A DNA stretch of 64,000 bases from Gautieria morchelliformis (GCA_015179125.1 WHVA01000235.1:62001-126000); one strand, 5' to 3'. Counted from the first letter of the stretch, positions 45,013 to 58,662 are shown. The notes: generated by a model not told the origin, from the sequence alone. Program-made: numbers and translations.

Positions 45013-46527
45013 CTTTCCTGGCATTACATTATCTGTTGTCTATCACCAGATTTCACCTTGTTCTCCAGGTTTACCGTGTCATTTATATCACATCGTGCCG
45101 ATATTGTGCGAGATTGTCCTTGATAAGATGAGCTATGTTGTATTCCCACTCTTGCATGATGGATTTGACTCCCCGGGGTATTATAATTATGGTGAACTGG
45201 TTGATGCTATATCAGGTTATAGAGGTAAGTTTGGCTTCTCTCGCCTGCTTGAGGCACTATAATATAATTTGTTCGACAGGGTCTTGCATACACATGTGGA
45301 CACATCAGCCGACTGACCGGTCTCAGCAGGCTGATTGAACTGACCCGGCCACACAGCTCCAGGCCCGCCAGAGCTGTGTCCCATGCATGCAACGGTGGAA
45401 CAGGAACACACTGCTGCACATGAGAATAATGAGCATCTCAGCATCGCGACCCAACGCACTGATGACAACAGCGCCAGCTGGGACTCGTGCATGCCCTGCA
45501 AGGGGATGGCCGTGGCAGTTTCAACAATGCAGTTGCCTGCTTCCTGCCACTACAGCATCATCATAATTCCAAATGTGCGTGTGCTGTTAGCATTCTTTCC
45601 CTAGTCAATACGTAATTTCACTACCCATAGCTTGTCTTCCTGGCAACATATCCCTGCACATCCTCCTTGAAAAGAGCATGTTCGACATTGGCATGCAGAT
45701 GCACCCAGGTGAGCCTCTGGACACCTTGAGCCCTGATGGTGGTCCTAACCCTGTGCAGCATCTCGATGATATCCCTCCATTTTTGCCTACTCCACACATA
45801 CAGCTACATTCTCCGCGACACGTTATCGCTTCAGCTGCAGCTCTTCACATTACCATCACTTTTCTGATCAATGTATGTAGAATGAGGCAACTGGTGGCTA
45901 TATACCTGATTTCTGAAAATATGATAGCACGGATGGTCAATTGCCTACTATTTCAGTAAAAGCACCCATAGTATTAAAATATCTAATAAAATTTATATTC
46001 ATTGGTACACAGAACGATTTAGAGCTAGGTATGTTTTCGAACAGGCTGAGACAGGTGCCCACACGGGGCTCCTTGACCTCTGGATAGTACAACTAGCTAG
46101 TTAATTCCAAAGTTCCATGTAGCTTCAAATGGAACCCTGTTCAAGAATCCAAGGATGTGGCCTGTCTAACTCTTGGGCAGTCAGTTCCTTATTTTCCATA
46201 AAGTTTGGTTCACTCCTATTCAGAGTTCTAGAGAGCTGCTCTGTCTACGGCCTTGACAGGTATGTACATAGAGCCATTCAGAGACATTCTAGCATTTAAA
46301 AATTGACCCCTTGAACGCAGTGAATTTGAGGACACAGGACACGAACTACTTACATCAGCCATTTTTTAAAATGCCCAAGGTAGAAGGAGGCTTATGTGAT
46401 ATTGATAGTTTGGATGCTTTTCGAAAATTCTTGATTCCAGTTTTTTCCTTTTTAGGAGTCAAAGAGCACAATGCAAGAATAAGAATGCATAATATTCACA
46501 GGTATATATCTACTTTTATAGTAATTC
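45013..46527. other. Unrecognised, short intron-like and exon-like pieces
   Basis: Short plus-strand frames such as MSYVVFPLLHDGFDSPGYYN (45129) are followed by a GT-rich donor-like site (GGTAAGTTTGG at 45225), but no family is recognised and no continuous spliced frame could be followed. Confidence 0.3.
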
Positions 46528-47231
46528 TGTCACAATTCTAACACAAAAATATTACTCACTTCATACAACCCCTTCCACCTGCAATACGTCCATGCCACTA
46601 CCCCTCAGATTCCCCCTCAATCACACATGCACCCACACACCCACACACCCACACACCCACATGATCCATCACAGCACCCATCAACCCGTGGACACACAGC
46701 TGATCCAACAACACACAAATCCATCCCTGAACCGAGACAAAGCCTGAGCCCGATACACGTTGATCCGTGGAGCAACTCGATGGCTAGCTCATCACACACA
46801 TCCTTACTTTTTCTCTTTCTTTCTTTCTCCCTCTTCTTTCGAACATACATATCTCACTTCTGATGCCCTTAATCACACACACCCCTTCCCAACCCGCATG
46901 ACACATACCCACCGCAGCACCAGGCGCACCAACCCCCGAGCCGCATACACGCGTCCACCTACATACCCATGCCCTTTACATCGTAGCTCATTCCACACGA
47001 CAGATAAATAGCTACACCATGTATCATACCAACTTAGTCAATCAAACTCACCCGTGACACTTACAAGTCTTCACATCAAGAGGCATTACTTGCATTACTT
47101 TTATCTCACCGCGCACATATCCTACCCAAGTTATCTCCTTCAAAGATAGATATATACTCGATTCAATTTCACTTCGAAGTCTGAATCATATTTCTATTCA
47201 ACAATACCCCTAGATACTCCTACTCGTCTCA
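46528..47231 (+). repeat. Solo LTR, family F, copy 1
   Basis: Begins TGTCACAATTC and ends CTACTCGTCTCA; flanked by AATTC (46523-46527 and 47232-47236). It contains a CACACCCA microsatellite, a C/T-rich tract, and a TATA-like GATAAATAGCT near 47003 that is shared by all F copies. 704 bp. Confidence 0.85.
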
Positions 47232-48158
47232 AATTCGACGATAACGTCCTGTTTATGCTTGACGCATAGGCTCTGTCCTCACTTGTGGTGAGCCAGTATA
47301 CCAACTTCCTTGCTAACCACATTGTGAGAGCACGAAACTAGGGAACTGTGTAGTATATGTGCACCCAGCTGCCTGCGTCTTTGGCAGCGCTCACCCAAAT
47401 CCAGCCTGCCAGGTAGCGAACACCGTGAACAGACAGAGCGAGAACTCTGCCCAGCCCAATCCTTGGAAGGTCACAGGTTGCCAACACCTGCTCTTTGATG
47501 AGAACACCCAATGAAGGACACCCATGAGAGTACAATAGCGTGAAAACGGCGTGGTGGGCAGGTGCACGAAGACGCGCTTCGTGTATTTGCCTGCGCGGCG
47601 GCGGTGGGGTTTGGGGGGCTCTGGGAGGGGGCGGATCAGGGCAAGGGCACGGGTAAGGGTGTTGTGGCGGCGGTGGTAGTGGGCGCGGCCAAGGCTAGTT
47701 AGCGAAGGCCTGTGGGTGGTGAGGGGTCCGTCGGAGTCTGAAGCGTCGGGTGGGGATATATGACTCCCCCGATCCGTGGAGAATCTGACGGTCGAAGACT
47801 AGAATAGGGGTATTAAAAGAGGGGCTGTGATGAGCTAGCGACGGCCTGTGCGGGTGAGAAGGTTGTGCTACCTTGACGAGGCATGTGTATTCCAGGCATC
47901 ACATTAATTTAGAACTTTGAAAGGACCTAGGGTACTTATCCCAAATCTTTCTAGCTGCGGCCGCGAATCCTATAGCGCCAGATATAAAAAAAAACTTCAA
48001 CTTTGCTTCGAGGACTCACTGGAGCGGCGTGTCTGACACTTACGCTGCACGAAATACACTGCAGGAAAAGGTCATTAGACTCCTAGTGGTGGGGGACGAT
48101 CAAGGTGCCAGTTGCCACGTCAATCTCATCCGCAGCTTCGTTCCGCATTAATGTTACT
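47232..48158. other. No recognisable gene
   Basis: GC-rich in the middle (G-rich tract around 47600-47700). No domain or repeat end was found. It forms part of the upstream region of the helicase gene. Confidence 0.4.
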
Positions 48159-48450
48159 TTAATTACGGCGAGTCTGAGGCACAGCCGAAAAAAGTCGTCG
48201 AGAATACGCTCCAGCGTGCGACTATTGATGCCTCCACGGTATCACTGCATCACCTGACGAACAGCCGACCACCTCACTGTGAATTACGTAACAACTCGAG
48301 TTTCGAAACTCCCGAGTGACGGTGAGTCCGAGCGACAAGCAAAAAAAGGGGTCGAGAATACGCTCCAGCGCCGCGCGGCGATTGATGCAGACGGCGCAGA
48401 TGGGTCGACGGTATCAGTGGGTCACCTGTGTGAACAACTCAAAGGTTTCG
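48159..48450 (+). repeat. Diverged tandem duplication upstream of the helicase gene
   Basis: Two direct copies about 160 bp apart share GTCGAGAATACGCTCCAGCG and, after it, a GATTGATGC-like and an ACGGTATCA segment followed by CACCTG. The second copy (from about 48319) also has an open frame but no domain. Confidence 0.6.
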
Positions 48451-48669
48451 GAACTCCCTACATTTTGAAATGTTCAGTGCTGGACACCCTGTGGGAGCTT
48501 CGCCTTGACTGTGATCTGTGTGGCACTCTATGTTTACAATCACATCTCCGTATACCAAGGCATTTTAGACGTAAGATATATCGGCTACGCGCTTATTTCT
48601 CTTATACAGTAGCAGCTTTCCTCAAAACTTTCACAACCACGACCTGACCCCTGCCCCCTCTGCCGGCCG

Positions 48670-51600
48670 ATGGACGACGAACTAGAAAACTTGGAACTCA
48701 AAAACTATTCAGAAGTAGGCGTAGCTGCAGACGCCGAGACATGGTCTGCCAAGGAAGCCTTGTATGCATTCGATGCGGCCTGGTATACCAGGACCAGCCA
48801 GAAGGGAAGGTGGATGGACATTATAGGCGACTACGCGGGAGACGAGCTTTTCCTGCTGGAAGGCGATTCTCTGCTGAGTGGCATATTGGACGATCCCTTA
48901 CTTGCTGTGGGGAAAGAAGACGGTCTGGGACAAATTGGTATCCCGAGAAATGTGAAACGCTGACATCGCTTCAGATGTTTCATTCCAGTACCTTCATGCA
49001 AGGTACAGTTTCGAGCGTACCTTAAAGGAGTACGTGAAGCGTAACGCAGTTTTTGAGGTTGCTTTCTTCGAGGGTAAGCCCTCGATCCAACCGACCAACC
49101 GTCTATACTGAGACCGCTATCGCACAGATTTGAGACACATGTCTTATCATACAGGATCGTCAGATTTTGTTTTGGCGTCGAGGTGTCTTACTCGCACTTA
49201 TCTCAAGGCAGCCGTGAAGGAGTTGCGTATTCCTTTACACACATTCCAAAATTTGAATGATCCAGATTGGCTCCGTTTTGCCATGGATCGGAAGGTAAGT
49301 GCCATGACATCAGTTCGCGGTGCCATAAACTCGACCGACGTTTACCCCTGTAGCCTATGTTTATCATGACCGATGACGGTGGCTCTGCTCAGGCTGGAGA
49401 ACGGCTTCAAGCCGAAACAGCCCTCAATCAGAGGCTGTTTGTCTATGAGATCTTAACGAGCGGAATCGCAGTGGCTCTCATGCGAGGTGCCGTGTTTAAG
49501 GACACCAAGGTATCGCCCCACCCGCCTCCTTCTTCGTTTTAGGCCTGCTAACCTACACCTGGCATTGAGATATTTTCGTTCATATACGAGCAAAGGCGCA
49601 TGTCTAATAATCGGAGTATTATTGACCCCAGAATTTGGAGGGCTAGGGGGTGCGCAGTCGTTTGTTTGAATGCGAAACTACCACCTCTTCTCTCAAATAT
49701 TAGGACAACCTCAGAGAACAGAACCGAATGGCTTCTCAATGCTGCTAGGGCTGTACTCGCTGGTGTAGATCCAGGTGACAGTCTGGCTCGTCCCTTTCTA
49801 TATATATTCCTTGCCCATGGGGTGATACTGGACACATTACCGGTATCCGTTCGCGCCCAGAGATTACCCACTTTTTCTTCGGAGGTGGAAGGCTACCTCC
49901 GAAATAAGTTTCTCCCTTCGCTTTTCATTTCCCTGGAAAGATCTTTCCCCGATATGCCGACATTTCGCGATGTCGATCTCGACGGGAGAGTATTCTTCCA
50001 TCTCCTGAAAGCTATCCCTCCACAATCTCTGACAACCGAGGTCATGTCGGACTTAATCGGACTTGAACACACATCTAAGCTTGCCGAGATGGGGAATGCA
50101 CTTGGGATGGATAATGCCGTGTTTTCCTATCCACTTCTCGGTCCCAGAGGACTAGTTGGTCTTCTACCGAGTCATACAGACCAGAATGACTTCCGCGTAT
50201 TACCATTTTCGCATCCAGTATTAGACGAGTACTTGTCCCAAGTACAGATCAATGCGGCGCCATCCTCTTTTCCTCCCGAGTCTGGCAGATTTGATCTCGA
50301 TTCCGGCCTTGGCAAGGTGTTCAAAGACAATATGCATTGGCACAGGCCTGGACGACCCATCTTGCCAAAGCATCTTGGAGGGGAAGATGGTAAAATACAG
50401 ACCTTGGATTCAAAGGCCCGGGCAAGAGTCCTCCGTGCAGACCAACGATTTCAAGCTGGGCTTAAATTGCAAGCTCAAAGTCTAACCGGCGCGTTAGGGA
50501 AACGTTTGGAGCCGATCACCATTCCTCTCCATGGTAAAGCGACCGATATTGCCACAACGAAACCGGTGAGTCCACCAGAAACGTGCTCAGCCTCTGTGCG
50601 TCTAACGGTCAGGCAATCAATCATTTAGCGCCCCGTGCATGCGGCCGCCTCAAAAAAGGTGACATCTCGCGAAGAGACCCGTCGGCAAGTTCAGACCAAG
50701 AGACAGACGAAAAAACAAGCCAGCGATTTGGAGTGGTGGTCCGGCAAGGGGACAAATGAGGGGGAACTCTGGAAACTAAGCCGCCTCCCGTCCTTGCATT
50801 CACGGATACAGAAAACGGACCTCCTTCTTCGGAATCGGACACGTATGGCAGAGAATTGGCTTGTCGGAGAGGTACAATTGTACCGTCTGGACCTTGAGCT
50901 TCGTGCATGGATCGATCATCCCACACGGGACTCTGTGTCCACCCAGGATCGCTATCGCGTGAGTGTACTGAGAATGATCAAAGACCAGTCCACCCGTGCG
51001 ACGCCCACGGTTATCCGGGTTTTATCTTCAGTCCTCAGTGCTCTCGGATTTCCTACTGTGACTGCGTCCCTGTTGGGTGCAGGGAATCTACCGGATCATG
51101 ATCTGACATTCGAGTTCATAAAGGTCTTGAAAAAGTCTGGGTCGTCAGTCTATCCTTTCATGAAAATAACAGAGCCACCCATGCATTGGCTGCTCCGATG
51201 TTTCGGGGAGTACATGGACCGGTCTTTGGACTCGGCGCCCGATCCTCGTGTCCAGTTTGATCCGGATCGCTGGCAACGTGAAGTTCTTGATAACCTCGAT
51301 GAAGAGGCCTCAGTACTTGTTGTCGCACCTACTAGCGCAGGGAAGACCTTCATATCTTATTACGCAATGGAGCGAGTGTTGCGGTCTTCAGATGACGGGG
51401 TCCTTGTTTATGTCGCGCCGACAAAGGCCTTAGTAACACAGGTATACTGTCTCCCGTCGTCGTTGCCGCTACTTTGACCGACATCCATGGCGCTAGATTG
51501 CCGCGGAAGTTTCTGTCCGATTTCAGAAGGGGCAACGTAGCTGCTGGGCCATCCACACTCGCGACTATCGCATACACGATCCGCAAAAATGTCAGATACT

Positions 51601-54600
51601 AATCACGGTTCCCGAGATCCTAGCCATCATGCTACTGTCGCCTACTCTGGCCCGCGTCTGGACGCCAAGGCTTAAAAGGCAGTCTTGTATCATTACACCA
51701 AGTAGAGACGCAACTGATATATCTTCTTCTTCTATAGAATAATTCTCGACGAAATCCACTCAATCGGCCAGGAGGTAGGAGGGGCAATCTGGGAGCAGCT
51801 TCTGCTCCTTGCGCCATGTCCAGTTATGTCAGTGTGGGCTGTGTGTTAAGGGGTCCACTAACTCGGTTCAATTTTTAGAGGTCTCTCGGCAACCGTAGGG
51901 AACCCTGAGAAGTTCAATACGTGGTTAAGCTCGGTTCAAGCAGCGCACCATTTCAAGCACAGGTTTATCTACCATGAACATCGCTACTCTCACCTAAGGA
52001 AATATTTCTACTTGCGGTCTGCCGCGCAGGCACCTTTCACCGGACTGCGGCAGCACAAGCCCACCGGTCGACTTCGATTTTTGCACCCAGTGTCCATGCT
52101 ATCGTCTGCTATAGGAGGTGCACTCCCGCCCGATTTTACACTCGAGGCAAGGGATTGCCTTACACTCTTCCAAGCGCTCCGGAAGCTGGGTGATACGGCA
52201 GGTATTACCGAAGACGATCTTGGGAAGCTGGACCCAACCAAATTTTTTGATCCACCTACATTTTTGAAACAGCAACATATTCTTCGCTACGAACAAACCT
52301 TAATCAGGGTTATATCCAAGCTTAGGGAGATGCCTGCTTCGCATGAAACGTTGCAGGAGATAGTGCACCAGCTAACAGATGACGAAATTTACAAGGCTCC
52401 AGACGACCTACTGTCTATTGCTCCGGAAATAACGGAGCTTGAAGGGAGCCTGCCTCATTTGGTTTCTGATCTTTATGCGGAAGGCGACTTGGTAGGTGAT
52501 CGCCGCCGGATCTCTATGATTTTATCGCTCATCATTCAGGGCGAGCAGCCAGCTCTCGTCTTCTCGTTCAATCGTCATCAGTGTGAAACACACGCGCAAA
52601 AAATACATTCTTTCCTGGAGGAGGCCGAAGAAATATGGCGGACAACTAGTCCCGAGTGGCAGAGTAAACTACAAGCATGGGAAGTCTACAAATCCAAGGC
52701 GAAGGACCGCGAACGGATCAAGGAACGGATTCAGCGGCAGCGAAAGGACGAGGATGACGGTGTGCAGCAGGATACCGCTTGGGAATCGAGCTTTGATCCT
52801 TCCGCTCCATCTCCAGAATTTTCATTTGCTGGAATCAAAACTTCATACGACAAAACCTCGTTAGAGTCAGATCTAAGGGACTTACGCTGGACGAGTACCC
52901 CCGACTGGGCGATTGCGGCAATCAGACGAGGCATTGCAGTCCATCACTCCGGCATGAACAGGAAGTACCGCAACCTGGTAGAAACGTGAGTCGGGTTGAA
53001 TGTCAGAAAAATCGAGCTGAGTCTTTCCATTATAGACTCTTTCGTGTCGGGTTCCTGCAAGTGGTGATTGCTACGTACGTTTGACCATAGGGCAAGTTAT
53101 TTTGCTTTTACGTAACGCTCACAATTAGGGGGACCCTTGCGCTTGGTATAAATGCGCCTTGCAAGACCGTGGTATTTTCGGGTGATGTAGGCTGGTTTCT
53201 CGATGCCTCGCTTGGCTAGATCCGATATTTATCATTCTAGACTACATACCTCACAGCCTTACAATATCGGCAAGCTGCAGGCAGGGCAGGGCGTCGAGGA
53301 TTTGATCTGGTTGGTATCTCGTGCTCCATTATTTTATGGCAGTACTGACATGCGATATTGCAGTTAGGCAAGGTGGTTTTCCATGGTATTACGCTAGATA
53401 GAGTTCAACGGCTTGTTCTCTCGCGTTTGCCCCCAATTTCTGGCCAGTTTCCGCTATCTACAACACTCTGTCTAAGGTTGTTCAACCTCCTAGCGGGGTC
53501 ACAGAACGCCGAATATGCTGTTACAGCTGTGTCGACGATCCTGTCCCTTCCACAGATCAGCATTGGGTCTGAAATCGGTCGACTTGAGCTCCTCCATCAC
53601 TTACGATTCAGTATCGACTACTTGCTAAGAGCACAGCTCTTAAGCTCAGATGGCCAGCCGTTAAATCTGGCTGGAATTGTCACACATGTAAGTGAACTCA
53701 ATTACGTTTTTGACATAATACCAGTGCAAGTCGCTCACAGAGATGACATTCGCTGTAACAGCTATACTACCAGGAACCAAACAATCTGGCATTTGTGGCG
53801 CTGCTGCGAAGTGGTGTTATTCATCGCATCTGTGACCAATCCCAAGGCAAGGCAGCGCGCGATCTGATGCTTGTACTCTGTTACATGTTTGGTCGGCGAC
53901 TTTTACCACGTTCCGCGGTAAATGAAGAGAATCTTCGACCACTTGTGAAACGCTATCCGTCAATGATAGTGTTGCCACCACTGCCGAAGGCCGTGGAGTA
54001 TATGCTCAACAAGCATGACAGCCTTATTCTCCGTGTTTTTACCGGATACGCATGGACTTATGCATCACAAAACGCGACAAACCTGGGATCAGATGATCAG
54101 CTGCCGCTAAGTGGCATCCAGGTGCCGGTGACGTCCTCACTAATGGACTGGGAATTTGGGCGAATTCTTCGTTCAACAGCTTTAACGACTTTTATTTGCT
54201 CGAAATTCGTTTCTAACTCCGGGCACACCGATTCGTTTGGTAGCATCGAAGAATTATGTCGGAACGCACGACAGGGAATTCATATGAACGGGCATCCCAT
54301 ACCTTCGATGAACAATATCTTTGCCGACAACGAATCTGCATTCAAGCTTAACGCTTATCTCCTCGATTTTTACACACACGGGCAAGTTGAATCACTTGTA
54401 TTGGCCAACGGTATTAGAAGGGGAGACGTGTGGTATTTTCTCCAGGATTTTCTCTTCACCCTATTGACCATCAAGACCAGCCTCCAAGAGTTGCTAAGGA
54501 CAGCGGCGACGCAGCAGGCATGTGCCCAAGACGAGACCCAGGATTCAGGTGTGCTTGAGATCGAGGAAGTGGATCTGGATGACGGAGATAGCGTACATGA

Positions 54601-54712
54601 CGACGGGTTCACTCGACCGCGAGGGGTGGATAATGCTGACTGGAAAGTCTATGAAGTATTCTCGAGCGTGGCAACGGACTTCGAAGCTAAATTCCGCAAG
54701 ATGTGGGCTTAG
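48670..54712 (+). CDS. DDX60-like Ski2-type DExH RNA helicase, 14 exons, intact
   Basis: The exons are 48670-48937, 48975-49073, 49128-49294, 49354-49509, 49570-50565, 50629-51441, 51497-51681, 51738-51827, 51879-52985, 53036-53074, 53129-53186, 53241-53309, 53364-53687 and 53762-54712. They sum to 5,322 nt, i.e. 1,773 aa, in one frame. The N-terminal region has the DDX60 hallmark [20 protein letters not shown], then [20 protein letters not shown]. Helicase motifs: APTSAGKT (about aa 795), [15 protein letters not shown] (about 899), LSATVGNP (about 928), [34 protein letters not shown] and [10 protein letters not shown] (about 1337). A long insert (aa about 1000-1250) lies between the two RecA lobes. 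The C-terminus ([32 protein letters not shown]) matches the family's tail. Animal DDX60 senses and restricts viral RNA and acts on ribosomes; the fungal role is not established. The product is probably cytoplasmic. Confidence 0.93.
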
Positions 54713-56668
54713 ATGTACCATGTAAAATAGAAGCCAGGATTTATTCAAACATTCACGCCGTTACTTCGAGCCTCTGTAGAGTATCAGTCAATCAAGGTCC
54801 CTAATTGCCGAACGCATGCATAGTACACGCAGACTGATGGGTACTTATTGGAAAAACGAAACATAGTAGTTCAAATGTGTCTCTGCATCATGTGTTGAGG
54901 GGGTGAGTATGCCGCTGATTCATTGGCAGAATTTCCATCCTGCCACCTGTCTTTCAAAGTAATAATAACCACCATGTCAGTGTGCAAGGACCTAGAGGCT
55001 CTAGATTACTACCTAGAGCTTTGGGGAGTGACCAAGCCACGTGACCTGCCCAGAAGACATCAGGTCACATAAGTTGCATGCCCTGCATGTGATATGCCAG
55101 ACTGTGCCGACCATGGCATGGTTAAATTTTCATCTTGGATCCCCACAAGCCACACCGCTTCTTTGAAGCTACCACCATCACTCCATTGTCTTCTAATGGA
55201 GGTGATGCAGCACAAAGATGGCATGGACATTGATCACTTGACGACCACGACACAATTGACAGTCCCCAGACAAGGGGCCACCACCATCCTCAGCGTTCCT
55301 ACTGTTATGAATAGGGAAATCGAATTTTACACCACTAACAAGGTCATAACAACTTCCCGGCATATCCCAGGACATGTATGTGCACATAATTACTGCCAGC
55401 ACTGCACATCATGTGCGCGCGCGCTATCACTCACACGCACATCTCATGGTGACCTTGACCCTGAGCCCAGTTCCAGGGCCGACCAAGGAACAGATCTGAG
55501 ATGGAGCGTGGAAGGCGCTCCATTGTTCATGATGCATATATTAGCCCCATGTGATAAGGGACAACTCCAGCGTCGGTGCATACATCATGCACTGGTGGCA
55601 CTCGTCTCTCCATAACCCCCTTTCATACCTAGCATAGTATAGGTTTGTTCCAATGACTTAAATAGCTAGGATACATGTATAGAACCTCAGGCAGTAAATC
55701 TCCAACATTGTGCTCTTATTCTAGCCCATGAGGCTTGCGACTGGATGGTGATATATCAGTCGGTGTCTAGTGCTGTTGTCACTGCGCATGGTGTTTGCAC
55801 ATACAACCGAAGTTGTGTTCTCATCTCTATTCTCTCTGCATCTCTTTATGAACCTCACGATCCCATCATGCGTACGCAACCCTGCAGGCAAGGCTTTCTA
55901 CACCTACGACCATAGAGGAGCGCTGGGAAATTGTTGGGTGGACAGATGGCCTGGCCATCATCCATCCTGAAAGGTGCCAGGACTGCTCCACCTTTTCAGC
56001 CCACCTAAAGGCCACCACCAATGCACACTGTGTGCGATTGGCAGAGAAAGATGTTGGCAATACCATAGTGAGGGCATGGCCATCATGGGTCAACAAGGTC
56101 GAATGCCATGCAGTGAGAGATGCTTGGGCTGCCTGCCATGACCTGAAGCATGAGATAGCGGTCCTAAAGAACTACATCAGGACCCTTGACAGCATGCTTG
56201 ACGCTGACCATGCCAAAATGCAGGACCTGGGGAAACAGCTCCAGGCCCTGAAACACAAAATCATGACCTCAAACTGAGTGTGAACAGAGTTGGCCCCACA
56301 ACCCATAGCAGGCCCATCATCCCACACAATGGCCCCTTCATCCCACACAATGGCCCCTTCATTCCACACAATGGCCCCTTTGCCATCGCACACAGCACTG
56401 GGGCTGGTGGCCCTGATCTCTGCTCCAGATCCACCACCTCCCAGCCAATGCTGCACTGGATAGCCCGGATGACTAGCCCCCACAGCCCATCCTTCGTGGT
56501 CCCAAGCGAGCTGCCAGCATCAGTTGAGGACGTCCCCGACGGCTTTTACTCAGTTGGCTTGGATTAAAGAATTATGATCCAGGTCACACCAAGCATGTCC
56601 AAGAAAAGACATGCCCAAGGTCACAACATGCTCATGACTTATGACCCATCGGTGACGTATGCAAATGC
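54713..56668. other. Unrecognised region with a short minisatellite
   Basis: Several plus-strand frames (55094-55615; 56032-56277, the latter with a coiled-coil-like end LKHEIAVLKNYIRTLDSMLD) show no known domain. About 56322-56389 holds three tandem copies of a 22-24-bp unit around CACACAATGGCCCCTT. A TATA-like CTTAAATAGC lies near 55660. No gene model is supported. Confidence 0.35.
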
Positions 56669-56676
56669 GTCACCAA

Positions 56677-57419
56677 TAGTGTTCTGCAAAGCCTGGCTCA
56701 GCCCAAAAGCCACGGCCTCAGCTTAGCTCACGCCGGCTCGGGCTCACATAATTCAGGGCCGAGCCTTGAGAGCCGGCTCGGCCTGGGCTGGGGCTTCTGG
56801 GTGGGCAATATCATTGGAGGGGATGCCACACCAAACTAAAATTTATATGCACTTTTAACTAGTTGTTGATCTTCTCTTGTATAGATGAAGTTCCTGGTTC
56901 AGCTGGCTTGGCAGTGGGCCTCGCATTTGGCTCACTAACTAAGGATGGCTCAGCAATAGGTTTTTTTTCTTTTCTTTTTATGTTGGTCATAGTCTACCAC
57001 TGTAGTCACCACCGTGGTATGCTTTCCTGCAACAGGAACGTTGGCAACGTTGTCCAGATCCTTCAGCAGGGCGCTTGGCTTGAGCATGCGGCCCAAACGG
57101 ACACTCTTGAGCGGGAGTGGTTGAACCTCATCATCATCATCGGGTTCCTGGATACAGGGCAAGGGCATGACAGTGGACAAGCTGAGAAATCAGAGAGGGT
57201 TTTTTTTTTTTTCAAACTCAACTAATACACTACAAACTATACTTTAGTGCAGCTGGCTACCCATTTCGCACATGCCAGGTAAGCGCTCAAAAGCCGCTTC
57301 AGGGCTTGGCTCGGGCTCTCTAAAACCCAGGCCGAGCCCCAGGTGCCGGCCTCAAGATGGCTTTGGCCTGGCTTGACTCCGGCTTAGCTGCGGCCCAAGC
57401 CGAGCTTTGCAGAACACTA
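56677..57419. mobile_element. Non-autonomous hAT element 2
   Basis: The terminal inverted repeats start TAGTGTTCTGCAAAGC; the 8-bp duplication GTCACCAA flanks both ends (56669-56676 and 57420-57427). Both ends have degenerate GGCTCGGGC-like subterminal repeats, as in hAT element 1, but the outermost TIR bases differ, so it is a related but separate family. 743 bp, no transposase. Confidence 0.88.
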
Positions 57420-57517
57420 GTCACCAATGAGTACCTCACCCAGTCATCAAGCCATACAATTGACGACTTTGCACTGGTGCAGGCTCTTGCGATCACTCAG
57501 GTGGAATACATTGCAGG

Positions 57518-58262
57518 TGTCACAATCCTATTCCAAGAACATCACTCACACTCCTCTTCAACTTATCTAACCCTTCCTACCCATAACACACATGTGCCAC
57601 TAATCCTCAGCTTTCCCCCTCGAATGCACATACACCCACAGGATCCACCACAACACCCCATTGACCCATGAACACACAGCTGACTCAGCGATCTGCAGAT
57701 TCACCCCTGAACTGAGACAGATCCCGAGCCCGAGACGCACCAATCCGTGGAGCAGCTTGATGTCTAGTCCATCACGCATGTCATCCCCTTCTTGCCTCCT
57801 TCGTCCTACGTTTTCCTTCAAACAGATATATTTCAATTCTGATCTCTTTAATCACACACATCCCTCCCCTTTTCCAATTATTCCACATCTGATGCTCTTA
57901 AACAAAATCACACTCCTTTCCAGCTCACATAGTACATACCCACCGCAGCACCCGGCACACCGACCCCTGAGCCGCACACACATGCTCACCCATGTTCCCA
58001 TTCCTCTTATATCATAGTCCATCCCACACGACAGATAAATAGCTGTGCTGTATATCATACTCGTTAGTCAATTGAACTCATCATTTTCCACAGATAATTC
58101 TTCACCTCAAGATTCATCTATCTGCGCTACACTCGTCTCACTGCGCATATACTCTGCACAATCTATCTTCATCAAAACGACCGCATACTCGATTCAACTT
58201 CACATCGAAGTTTGAATCATATTACCACTCAGTAGAACTCCTAGATACTCTTTTTCTTTACA
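57518..58262 (+). repeat. Solo LTR, family F, copy 2
   Basis: Begins TGTCACAATCC and ends TTTTTCTTTACA; flanked by GCAGG (57513-57517 and 58263-58267). 745 bp, with the family's GATAAATAGCT TATA-like motif near 58034. Confidence 0.88.
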
Positions 58263-58350
58263 GCAGGTGAGCAAGAGAGGGCCGGACAAATGATCATCCC
58301 CCAGCACTGTCGGTGTCCTTGCCCCCTCCGGTGATGACAGTTCCTAGCCC

Positions 58351-58662
58351 TGTAAGGGTGACTCTACCAGGTGCTCTACTCCCTAGAGCAGCACCTGAGG
58401 TAGAGGAGATCCAAAGCAGTATATAATGAGTCAACAGTAAGAAGGTAAATACAAGACAGTGCACCTGAGGTAGAGGAAATCCAAAGAGAACAGAGTGAGG
58501 ATCTCCTTACCTCAGCGATGAACTATATAGCTGCTGCACAATGACATAATCAAGTCACACAACAGGCAGTGACACAGGAAGGAATAGGGAAGGATGCAGT
58601 GAAGGAGATGTGAGGAAGGGAAATAAAAGGAAATAAAAGGAAGAACAGGTGGTCGCCTGACA
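58351..58662 (-). repeat. LTR of a family related to A (3' LTR with purine tract)
   Basis: Reads TGTAAGGGTGACTC...GGTCGCCTGACA on the plus strand (312 bp). It is followed by TCACCCCCCCTCTAG, identical to the sequence inside the 3' LTR of Gypsy A at 8398. The body contains two GAGGTAGAGGA(G/A)ATCCAAAG repeats and differs from A. The interior next to it (58663 onward) shows no recognisable integrase, so only the end of the element can be called. Confidence 0.65.

Noticed and set aside
46528-47231. Threonine/proline/histidine-rich short proteins in the family F copies
   Set aside because: They fall inside solo LTRs with clear 5-bp duplications and are not conserved in frame between copies.
49555-49570. 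An in-frame continuation of helicase exon 4 into 49510-49569 without an intron
   Set aside because: The frame stops there; removal of a GTATCG...ATTGAG intron with a CTAAC branch motif restores the family reading and keeps the total length a multiple of three.
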